This document shows positions 55,925 through 64,000 of a stretch of 64,000 nt of DNA, in pieces. Source of the DNA: Pseudomonas nitroreducens TX1 (GTDB taxonomy: Bacteria > Pseudomonadota > Gammaproteobacteria > Pseudomonadales > Pseudomonadaceae); NCBI RefSeq assembly GCF_000313755.1, contig NZ_AMZB01000134.1:124001-188000 (forward strand), written 5' to 3'. Both the position numbers and the translations under genes were made by a program. The number at the start of each line of letters is the position of its first letter. Positions within the stretch are counted from its first letter, which is position 1. A model generated the notes under the pieces. That model saw nothing but the letters and a program-made list of their open reading frames with translations, made no database searches and had not been told where the DNA came from.

Positions 55925-57142
55925 ATGCACGCGGATCTGGTAATCGTCGGGGCGGGAATGGTCGGCAGCGCGCTGGCCCTGGCCCTGGAAGGCAGCGGGC
56001 TGGACATCCTGCTGCTGGACGGCTCGCCGCTGAGCGTCTCGCCGTTCGACCGCGAAGCACCGTTCGAGCCGCGCGTCAGTGCGCTGTCCGAGGCCAGCCG
56101 GCGCATCCTCCAGCGCCTGCATGCGTGGGACGGCATCGCCGCGCGTCGTGCCGAGCCCTACCGCGAGATGCGGGTGTGGGACGGCTCCGGTACCGGGCAG
56201 ATCCACTTCAGTGCTGCCAGCGTGCATGCCGAGATGCTCGGTCATATCGTCGAGAACCGCGTGGTACAGGATGCCCTGCTGGAGCGCCTGCACGACTCCG
56301 CCCTAGGCCTGCTGCCCAACGCTCGCCTGGAGCAGCTGCGCCACTCCGGCGACGACTGGCTGCTGACCCTCTCCGACGGCCGCGAGGTCCGCACGCCGCT
56401 GGTGGTCGCCGCCGACGGCGCCAACTCCGCGGTGCGCCGCCTGGCTGGCTGCGCCACCCGCGAGTGGGATTACCTGCACCACGCCATCGTCACCAGCGTG
56501 CGCTGCGAGAAGCCGCACCAGGCTACCGCCTGGCAGCGTTTCACCGACGACGGCCCGCTGGCCTTCCTGCCGCTGGCAAAGGAAGGCGATGCGCAGTGGT
56601 GCTCGATCGTCTGGTCGACCACTCCCGAGCAGGCCGAGAAGCTCATGGCGCTGGACGACGACGGTTTCTGCAAGGCCCTGGGCCTCGCCTTCGAGCACCG
56701 TCTGGGCGCCATCGAGCACGCCGACCGCCGCCTGTGCATCCCGCTGCGCCAGCGTCATGCCAAGCGCTATGTGGAGCCGGGGCTGGTATTGATCGGCGAC
56801 GCCGCGCACACCATCCACCCGCTGGCCGGGCAGGGTGTGAACCTGGGCTTCCTGGATGCGGCGGTGCTCGCCGAAGTGATCGAACACGCCCACGCCCGTG
56901 GCGAGAATATCGCCGAGGAGCGCGTGCTGAGCCGCTACGAACGTCGGCGCATGCCGCACAACCTGGCGATGATGGCAGCGATGGAGGGCTTCCAGCGCCT
57001 GTTCCAGGCCGACCCGCTGGCGGTGCGCTGGCTGCGCAACGCCGGGCTGCGGCTGGTGGACAAGCACCACGAGGCCAAGGGCGTGTTCGTGCGCCAGGCA
57101 CTGGGGCTATCCGGGGATTTGCCGGAGTTGGCGCGGGTTTGA
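55925..57142 (+). CDS. ubiI: 2-octaprenylphenol hydroxylase-type FAD monooxygenase (UbiI/VisC)
   Basis: 405 residues. FAD motif LVIVGAGMVGSALALALEGSGLDIL, VVAADGANSAVRRLAG and LIGDAAHTIHPLAGQGVNLGFLDAA. Ring C5-hydroxylase family of ubiquinone synthesis. ATG 55925 has AAGGAAATTCG just before. The upstream in-frame extension overlaps ubiH and is rejected. Confidence 0.92.
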   Translation: MHADLVIVGAGMVGSALALALEGSGLDILLLDGSPLSVSPFDREAPFEPRVSALSEASRRILQRLHAWDGIAARRAEPYREMRVWDGSGTGQIHFSAASVHAEMLGHIVENRVVQDALLERLHDSALGLLPNARLEQLRHSGDDWLLTLSDGREVRTPLVVAADGANSAVRRLAGCATREWDYLHHAIVTSVRCEKPHQATAWQRFTDDGPLAFLPLAKEGDAQWCSIVWSTTPEQAEKLMALDDDGFCKALGLAFEHRLGAIEHADRRLCIPLRQRHAKRYVEPGLVLIGDAAHTIHPLAGQGVNLGFLDAAVLAEVIEHAHARGENIAEERVLSRYERRRMPHNLAMMAAMEGFQRLFQADPLAVRWLRNAGLRLVDKHHEAKGVFVRQALGLSGDLPELARV

Positions 57143-57166
57143 CTGGGTAGTTCGCGCGGCGGATTG

Positions 57167-57320
57167 CCCTCTCCCTACCCCTGGCTGCGCGCCCCGCTCC
57201 GAAGGGAGAGGGGACTGGTCGGAGCGAACTGATAATCCAGACTACCCGGCTGGCTCCATGATCCCCACTCACGCCGAACGGCTCCCTCTCCCTTCAAGGA
57301 GAGGGCGGGGGAGAGGGGCT
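57167..57320. repeat. Palindromic repeat pair, class 2, copy 3
   Basis: Left part begins CCCTCTCCCTACCCCTGGC and ends GAAGGGAGAGGGGACTGG; right part is GCTCCCTCTCCCTTCAAGG, GAGAGGGCGGGGGAGAGGGG. The region 57143-57452 contains this, then a Fur-like site and the leader of the iron-binding-protein gene. Confidence 0.85.
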
Positions 57321-57398
57321 CTTGTTCCGCCCCACGCTATCCCGCGACCCTAAACCACACCCTCCCGAAACACCCCGACACAAACGCGCGGCTCGTTA

Positions 57399-57423
57399 GC
57401 AAATGAGGTTCCTTATCATTTGC
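57399..57423. promoter_or_regulatory. Probable Fur box upstream of the ferric-binding protein gene
   Basis: Inverted repeat GCAAATGA (57399-57406) / TCATTTGC (57416-57423). Its minus-strand form contains AAATGATAAGG, resembling the Fur hexamer pattern. It lies 30 bases upstream of the ATG, overlapping the expected promoter. Confidence 0.6.
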
Positions 57424-57452
57424 GGGATATTTACCCCGCAAAGGACACGCTC

Positions 57453-58454
57453 ATGCTCGCGCGCAAAGGTCTTCTCGCCACCCTCCTGCTGGTCGCCGTC
57501 GCTGGTACCGCCCAGGCCGCCGACGAGGTGGTGGTCTATTCCTCGCGCATCGACGAGCTGATCAAGCCGGTGTTCGACGCTTACACCCAGGCCACCGGGG
57601 TGAAGATCAAGTTCATCACCGACAAGGAAGCGCCGCTGATGGCGCGGATCAAGGCCGAAGGCGCCAACACCCCGGCCGACCTGCTGCTCACCGTCGATGC
57701 CGGCAACCTCTGGCAGGCCGAGAAGATGGGCATCCTGCAGCCCTTCGATTCTCCGACCCTGGATGCCAACATCCCGCCGCAGTACCGCTCCGGCACCGAC
57801 AGCTGGACCGGCCTGTCGCTGCGCGCGCGCACCATCGCCTATTCGACCCAGCGGGTGAAGCCCGAGGAACTGTCGACCTACGAAGCGCTGGCCGATGCGA
57901 AGTGGGAAGGCCGCCTGTGCCTGCGCGCCGCGAAGAAGGTCTACAACCAGTCGCTGACCGCCACCCTGATCGAGACCCATGGCGCCGAAAAGACCGAGGA
58001 AATCCTCAAGGGCTGGGTGAACAACCTGGCGACCGACGTGTTCTCCGACGACAACGCGCTGCTGCAGGCCATTGCCGCCGGCCAGTGCGACGTCGGCATC
58101 GTCAACACCTACTACTACGGCCGCATGCACAAGGACAATCCGCAGCTGCCGGTGAAGCTGTTCTGGCCGAACCAGGGCGACCGCGGCGTGCATGTCAACC
58201 TGTCGGGTATCGGCCTGACCAAGTACGCACCTCATCCGGAAGCGGCGAAGAAGCTGGTGGAGTGGATGACCGGTGCGGATGCTCAGGCGCTGTTCGCCGG
58301 CATCAACCAGGAATTCCCGGCCAACCCGAAGGTGGCGCCGTCCCAGGAAGTCGCGGCCTGGGGTGAATTCAAGGCCGATAGCATTCCGGTGGAAATCGCC
58401 GGCAAGCGCCAGGCCGAGGCGATCAAGCTGATGGATCGCGCCGGCTGGAATTGA
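57453..58454 (+). CDS. Ferric iron ABC transporter, periplasmic binding protein (FbpA/HitA-like)
   Basis: 333 residues with signal peptide (about 1-22, GTAQA|ADE). Mature start [35 protein letters not shown] is characteristic of Fe3+-binding FbpA/AfuA. The iron ligand tyrosines are in [14 protein letters not shown] 57453 follows AAAGGACAC. Probably iron-repressed through the Fur-like site. The permease gene follows after an opposite-strand gene; no ATPase is nearby. Confidence 0.93.
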   Translation: MLARKGLLATLLLVAVAGTAQAADEVVVYSSRIDELIKPVFDAYTQATGVKIKFITDKEAPLMARIKAEGANTPADLLLTVDAGNLWQAEKMGILQPFDSPTLDANIPPQYRSGTDSWTGLSLRARTIAYSTQRVKPEELSTYEALADAKWEGRLCLRAAKKVYNQSLTATLIETHGAEKTEEILKGWVNNLATDVFSDDNALLQAIAAGQCDVGIVNTYYYGRMHKDNPQLPVKLFWPNQGDRGVHVNLSGIGLTKYAPHPEAAKKLVEWMTGADAQALFAGINQEFPANPKVAPSQEVAAWGEFKADSIPVEIAGKRQAEAIKLMDRAGWN

Positions 58455-58470
58455 TGAACGTGTCGCCGCC

Positions 58471-58809
58471 TCACTGGGTGGCGGCGTCGTCCTTGTGGTC
58501 GACGGAGAGCGCCTTGCCGTTCTCCGCCAGCAGGCAGATGAACTGGCCGTCGGACCGATCGCCGCGGCGCAGTTGGGCGGTTACCCGCTTGCTGGCGCGC
58601 TGCCCGTCCACTTCGCCGTCGTAGGCTTCTTCGCGGATGGACGTTGGTTCCACCCAGGTTTGCTGCCAGCGCTCCTGCAGTTGCGGGTTTTCGGCCAGCA
58701 TATGCATGGCGAGATCCAGGCAGGACTCCATGGGTGTCTGGTCGTCGGCCAGTGCGAAACCGCTGAGTGGCAGTAGTAGCAGCCCGCAGAGCGCGCGAGG
58801 GGAGTACAT
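58471..58809 (-). CDS. Small exported protein of unknown function
   Basis: 112 residues with signal peptide MYSPRALCGLLLLPLSGFALA|DDQ. The mature part is soluble and charged with two cysteines (MESCLDLAM and QFICLLAE). I do not recognise the family. It is encoded against the direction of the iron importer, between its binding-protein and permease genes, with 16 bases to the former's stop. ATG 58809 is preferred because the next upstream Met would add 35 residues before the signal peptide. Confidence 0.65.
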   Translation of the reverse strand: MYSPRALCGLLLLPLSGFALADDQTPMESCLDLAMHMLAENPQLQERWQQTWVEPTSIREEAYDGEVDGQRASKRVTAQLRRGDRSDGQFICLLAENGKALSVDHKDDAATQ

Positions 58810-58985
58810 GGGCTTTTTCCTTGGCAGGGATGAATGGCAGAGTGGCCGATTCGACCGCTGTACCTTGCGCTTTATCCCTATCGCGTGAAGATCGGGCGAA
58901 TTTGATTTCAACAAGGGATAGTTCCGTTAGCCATGCGGCGACATTTCCCACGAGCATTCCCTGGTTTTCTGGAAACACGCACTCC

Positions 58986-60605
58986 ATGCGCGCCAATCGC
59001 TGGTACCCCGTTACATTCGCCGTCGCTGCCCTCGTCCTGCTGCCCATCAGCGTCCTGCTGCTGAGCTGGGCGGAAATCGACCGCGAGATCTGGTCGCACC
59101 TGTGGGAAACCCAGATGACCAGGCTGTTGGGAAATACCCTGGTGCTGGTGGCGGGCGTGGGCGTCGGCGTGACCCTACTGGGTGTCAGCCTCGCCTGGCT
59201 TACCAGCCTCTGCGAGTTCCCCGGTCGACGCTGGCTGGACTGGGCGCTGATGCTGCCCTTCGCGGTGCCGGCCTATGTGCTGGCGTTCGTCTTCGTCGGC
59301 CTGCTGGACTTCTCCGGCCCCGTGCAGACGCTGCTGCGCGAATGGTTCGGCAGCGGCCTGCGGCTGCCACGCGTGCGCTCCACCGGCGGCGTGATCACGG
59401 TGCTGGTCCTGGTCTTCTATCCGTACGTCTACCTGCTCGCGCGCACCGCCTTCCTGGCGCAGGGACGCGGTCTCATGGAAGCGGCGCGGGTGCTCGGGCT
59501 GTCGCCGCTAGCGGCTTTCTGGCGCGTTGCCCTGCCCATGGCTCGGCCGGCCATCGGCGCCGGGCTGGCGCTGGCGGTCATGGAGACACTGGCGGATTTC
59601 GGCACCGTCTCGGTGTTCAACTTCGATACCTTCACCACCGCCGTCTACAAGACCTGGTACGGCTTCTACAGCCTCTCCAGCGCCACTCAACTGGCCAGCC
59701 TGCTGCTGCTGTTCGTCATGCTGGTGCTGCTGGGCGAGCGCTACAGCCGCGGCCGCAGCGGGGTGCCCAACGAGCGCCCGCGCGGCGCTGCGCTATACCG
59801 GCTGCGCGGCTGGAAGGCATTCGCCGCCAGCGCCTGGTGCCTGCTGGTGTTCGCCTGCGCCTTCGTCATCCCTGTGCTGCAACTGCTGGTCTGGGTCTGG
59901 CAGAAGGGCCGCTTCGACCTCGACGAGCGCTACTGGGGCCTGATCCTGCACAGCCTCTACCTTGGCGGCTTCGCGGCTGTGCTGACGGTGGCGGTGGCGC
60001 TGCTGCTGGCCTTCGCGCGGCGCCTGTCGCCCACGCCGGCGGTACGCTCGGCCGTGGGTATCTCCAACCTCGGCTATGCGCTACCCGGCTCGGTGCTGGC
60101 GGTGGCGATCATGCTGGCCTTCAGTTGGCTGGACAATCACGCGGTGATCCCGGTCTCCAGCGCCCTGGGCGGCGCCGGCAAGCCGCTGCTGCTGGGCAGC
60201 CTCGGGGCGTTGCTGGTGGCCTACCTGATCCGTTTCATGGCGGTGGCCTACAACCCGCTGGAAGGCGCGCTGGCGAGGATTCGTCCGTCGCTGCCGGAAG
60301 CTTCCCGCAGCCTGGGTGTCGGCGGTGCCGGCCTGTTCTTCCGAGTCTACCTGCCGTTGCTGCTGCCGGGTGCGCTGAGCGCTGCGCTGCTGGTTTTCGT
60401 CGATGTGCTCAAGGAGATGCCGGCGACCTTGCTGATGCGCCCGTTCGGCTGGGACACCCTGGCCGTGCGCGTCTTCGAGATGACCAGCGAAGGCGAATGG
60501 GCACGCGCCGCATTGCCGGCGCTGACGCTGGTGCTGGTGGGGCTGTTCCCGGTAATCGGCCTGATCCGTCGATCCGCGCGCCAGAGCGGTTCTTCGCGGC
60601 CCTGA
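58986..60605 (+). CDS. Ferric iron ABC transporter, fused permease (FbpB-like)
   Basis: 539 residues, about twelve membrane spans in two homologous halves. Each half has an EAA loop: [29 protein letters not shown] (about 165) and [27 protein letters not shown] (about 440). This is the FbpB/HitB arrangement. The start ATG 58986 is the first after the preceding small-gene promoter region; upstream in-frame residues are antisense to that gene. An ATPase must come from elsewhere in the genome. Confidence 0.9.
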   Translation: MRANRWYPVTFAVAALVLLPISVLLLSWAEIDREIWSHLWETQMTRLLGNTLVLVAGVGVGVTLLGVSLAWLTSLCEFPGRRWLDWALMLPFAVPAYVLAFVFVGLLDFSGPVQTLLREWFGSGLRLPRVRSTGGVITVLVLVFYPYVYLLARTAFLAQGRGLMEAARVLGLSPLAAFWRVALPMARPAIGAGLALAVMETLADFGTVSVFNFDTFTTAVYKTWYGFYSLSSATQLASLLLLFVMLVLLGERYSRGRSGVPNERPRGAALYRLRGWKAFAASAWCLLVFACAFVIPVLQLLVWVWQKGRFDLDERYWGLILHSLYLGGFAAVLTVAVALLLAFARRLSPTPAVRSAVGISNLGYALPGSVLAVAIMLAFSWLDNHAVIPVSSALGGAGKPLLLGSLGALLVAYLIRFMAVAYNPLEGALARIRPSLPEASRSLGVGGAGLFFRVYLPLLLPGALSAALLVFVDVLKEMPATLLMRPFGWDTLAVRVFEMTSEGEWARAALPALTLVLVGLFPVIGLIRRSARQSGSSRP

Positions 60606-60717
60606 GAATCGGCCGTCGGACAAGCTGTCCAGAGTCCTGTCATGCGACTACAATGCGCGCGTTTCGTGCGGGCCGTACTCGCGCTCCGCACCCGCCTCGC
60701 CCGGAAGGAGAACACCC

Positions 60718-61800
60718 ATGGGACAGCGCACGCCGCTCTATGATTTGCACGTCGCCCTCGGCGCCAAGATCGTCGACTTCGGCGGTTGGGACATGCCGTT
60801 GCACTACGGTTCGCAAGTCGAAGAGCACCACCAGGTACGCCGCGATTGCGGCGTGTTCGACGTTTCCCACATGACCGTGGTCGACGTCACCGGTCCGCAG
60901 GCCAAGGAATACCTGCAGCGACTCCTGGCCAACGATGTCGAACGACTGCAGGTTCCGGGCAAGGCGCTGTACAGCGGCATGCTCAACGAACGCGGCGGTG
61001 TCGTCGACGACCTGATCGTCTACCTCGGCGTATACGGCTACCGCGTGGTGGTCAATGCCTCCACCCGCGACAAGGACATGGCCTGGATGCAGGCCCACAC
61101 CGAAGGCTTCGACGTCACCCTGACCGAGCGCGCGGACCTCGCGATGCTGGCCGTGCAGGGGCCGAACGCCCGCGAGAAGACCGCCGAACTGGTCACGCCT
61201 TCGCGCGCCGCACTGATCCGTGAACTCAAGCCCTTCCAGGGCAAGGCCGACGGCGACTGGTTCATTGCCCGCACCGGCTATACCGGCGAGGACGGCCTGG
61301 AGATCATGCTGCCGGCCGTCGAGGCGCAAGGTTTCCTCAACGACCTGGTCGGCGCCGGCATCGCCCCCGCGGGCCTGGGCGCGCGCGATACCCTGCGCCT
61401 GGAAGCCGGGATGAACCTCTACGGCCAGGACATGGACGAGGACGTCACCCCGCTGGCCGCCAACATGGGTTGGACCATCGCCTGGGAGCCCGAAGGCCGC
61501 GACTTCATCGGCCGCGCGGCGCTGCAAGCGCAGAAAGCCGCCGGCGATGCGCCCAAGCTGGTCGGCCTGGTGCTGGAAGAGCGCGGCGTGCTGCGCGCCC
61601 ACCAGGTGGTCCGCGTCGCCGGTGTCGGCGAAGGCGAGATCACCAGCGGCAGCTTCTCCCCGACGCTCGGCAAATCCATCGCCCTGGCCCGCGTGCCGGC
61701 GGCCACCGGCGACCGCGCCGAAGTGGAAATCCGTGGCAAGTGGTACCCGGTGCGCGTCGTTCAGCCGAATTTCGTGCGTCATGGCAAAGCCCTGATCTAA
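60718..61800 (+). CDS. gcvT: Glycine cleavage T protein (aminomethyltransferase)
   Basis: 360 residues. Transfers the methylene group from the H-protein to THF, releasing ammonia. Starts [59 protein letters not shown] and [28 protein letters not shown] are family landmarks. AAGGAG at 60703-60708 supports ATG 60718. No glycine riboswitch is seen in the 112-base leader. 67 bases before gcvH. Confidence 0.95.
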   Translation: MGQRTPLYDLHVALGAKIVDFGGWDMPLHYGSQVEEHHQVRRDCGVFDVSHMTVVDVTGPQAKEYLQRLLANDVERLQVPGKALYSGMLNERGGVVDDLIVYLGVYGYRVVVNASTRDKDMAWMQAHTEGFDVTLTERADLAMLAVQGPNAREKTAELVTPSRAALIRELKPFQGKADGDWFIARTGYTGEDGLEIMLPAVEAQGFLNDLVGAGIAPAGLGARDTLRLEAGMNLYGQDMDEDVTPLAANMGWTIAWEPEGRDFIGRAALQAQKAAGDAPKLVGLVLEERGVLRAHQVVRVAGVGEGEITSGSFSPTLGKSIALARVPAATGDRAEVEIRGKWYPVRVVQPNFVRHGKALI

Positions 61801-61867
61801 ATTGCATGATCTAACTTAGAAGAGGGCGGTACCGCCGCCCCTCGCCCAGTCCCCGAGGAACAACAAG

Positions 61868-62257
61868 ATGAGCAATATCCCCGCCGACCTGCGTTATGCC
61901 GCCAGCCACGAGTGGGCGCGCCTGGAAGCCGACGGTAGCGTGACCGTGGGCATCTCCGACCATGCCCAGGAGGCCCTGGGCGACGTGGTCTTCGTCGAAC
62001 TGCCGGAGGTGGGCAAAACCCTCGCCGCCGGCCAGGAAGCCGGTGTGGTCGAGTCGGTGAAAGCCGCCTCGGACATCTACGCGCCGGTGGGCGGCGAAGT
62101 CATCGCCGTCAACGACGTGCTGGCCGATACCCCCGAAGAAGTGAACAACGACCCGTACGGTTCCTGGTTCTTCAAGCTCAAGCCGAGCAACCCGGCCGAG
62201 CTGGACAAGCTCCTCGACGCCGCCGGCTACCGCGCTGCCAGCGACGCCGACGCGTAA
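61868..62257 (+). CDS. gcvH: Glycine cleavage H protein
   Basis: 129 residues, lipoyl domain carrier. The lipoylated lysine is Lys65 in [20 protein letters not shown]. Begins [19 protein letters not shown]. The ribosome site is GAGGAACAACAAG. Terminator follows at 62273. Confidence 0.96.
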   Translation: MSNIPADLRYAASHEWARLEADGSVTVGISDHAQEALGDVVFVELPEVGKTLAAGQEAGVVESVKAASDIYAPVGGEVIAVNDVLADTPEEVNNDPYGSWFFKLKPSNPAELDKLLDAAGYRAASDADA

Positions 62258-62272
62258 GACACTGCTGTACAC

Positions 62273-62305
62273 ACAGGCCTCGACTCGTCGGGGCCTGTTC
62301 TTTTT
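62273..62305 (+). terminator. Intrinsic terminator between gcvH and gcvP
   Basis: ACAGGCC / GGCCTGT hairpin with a 12-base loop that has little pairing, then TCTTTTT. It lies 39 bases before gcvP, so gcvP either depends on read-through or has its own promoter. Confidence 0.8.
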
Positions 62306-62343
62306 ACGGACCGATAACGGACCGACTTTTCGAGACCGTGGCC

Positions 62344-64000
<1,657 letters not shown>

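Noticed and set aside
60606-60717. Glycine riboswitch before gcvT
   Set aside because: The leader is too short and shows none of the conserved glycine aptamer segments.

Overview
The window is a contiguous stretch of a high-GC gammaproteobacterial chromosome. It is almost certainly a Pseudomonas of the P. aeruginosa / P. nitroreducens / P. citronellolis kind. The gene order argH | algZ-algR-hemC-hemD-hemX-hemY | dsbH-algQ-algP ... hemB-ppk | ppx | trxA-rho-ubiD ... ygfA-6S RNA-zapA | pepP-ubiH-ubiI ... gcvT-gcvH-gcvP is the one I remember for P. aeruginosa PAO1 (roughly PA5263 down to PA5213, inverted). Coding density is high, there is no rRNA, tRNA, prophage or intact insertion sequence, and most genes are housekeeping. 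The species cannot be fixed from the sequence alone.

Layout. Positions 1-7000 hold argininosuccinate lyase (partial), the AlgZ/AlgR two-component system and the heme branch genes hemC-hemD-hemX-hemY. Positions 7000-12000 hold a periplasmic glucose/sorbosone-dehydrogenase-like beta-propeller, DsbH, the anti-sigma factor AlgQ and the histone-like repeat protein AlgP, whose gene carries a ten-unit 36-bp tandem array. Positions 12000-21400 hold an ABC-F ATPase, a small MscS-like protein, a TerC protein, a LysE/RhtB exporter, a cytochrome c/FTR1 iron permease behind a likely Fur box, YaiI, ElbB, a fatty-acid-hydroxylase-type membrane protein and a DedA protein. Positions 21600-30300 hold hemB, the polyphosphate pair ppk/ppx, trxA, rho and ubiD, with a 113-bp foldback element just after rho.

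Positions 30400-41050 are the most distinctive part. After an oxygenase-reductase-like flavoprotein, a LysR regulator faces a co-directional set: a complete spermidine/putrescine-type ABC importer (ATPase, two permeases, binding protein), an amidase-signature hydrolase, malonyl-CoA decarboxylase and malonyl-CoA synthetase. Read together they suggest import of an amide of malonate, release of malonate, activation to malonyl-CoA and decarboxylation to acetyl-CoA. This is a candidate catabolic module whose true substrate is unknown.

Positions 41400-48200 hold a quinone oxidoreductase, a FliL-like exported protein and an HlyD / RbbA-like / YhhJ-like export system. Positions 48400-54000 hold a membrane diguanylate cyclase, an EVE-domain protein, a 44-residue membrane peptide, ygfA, the 6S RNA and the zapA/zapB-like pair. 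Positions 52800-57150 are the UPF0149-pepP-ubiH-ubiI operon. Positions 57400-60600 are an iron-type ABC importer (binding protein and fused permease, no ATPase) behind a likely Fur box, interrupted by an opposite-strand small exported protein. Positions 60700-64000 are the glycine cleavage genes gcvT, gcvH and gcvP (partial).

Intergenic regions carry three classes of paired palindromic repeats: five REP/REPIN pairs with core GAGCGAGCTTGCTCGC, three larger pairs with core CTCTCCCTTCAGGGAGAG, and one pair plus two singletons with core GCGGACGAAGTCCGC. One REP supplies the stop codon of the LysR gene.
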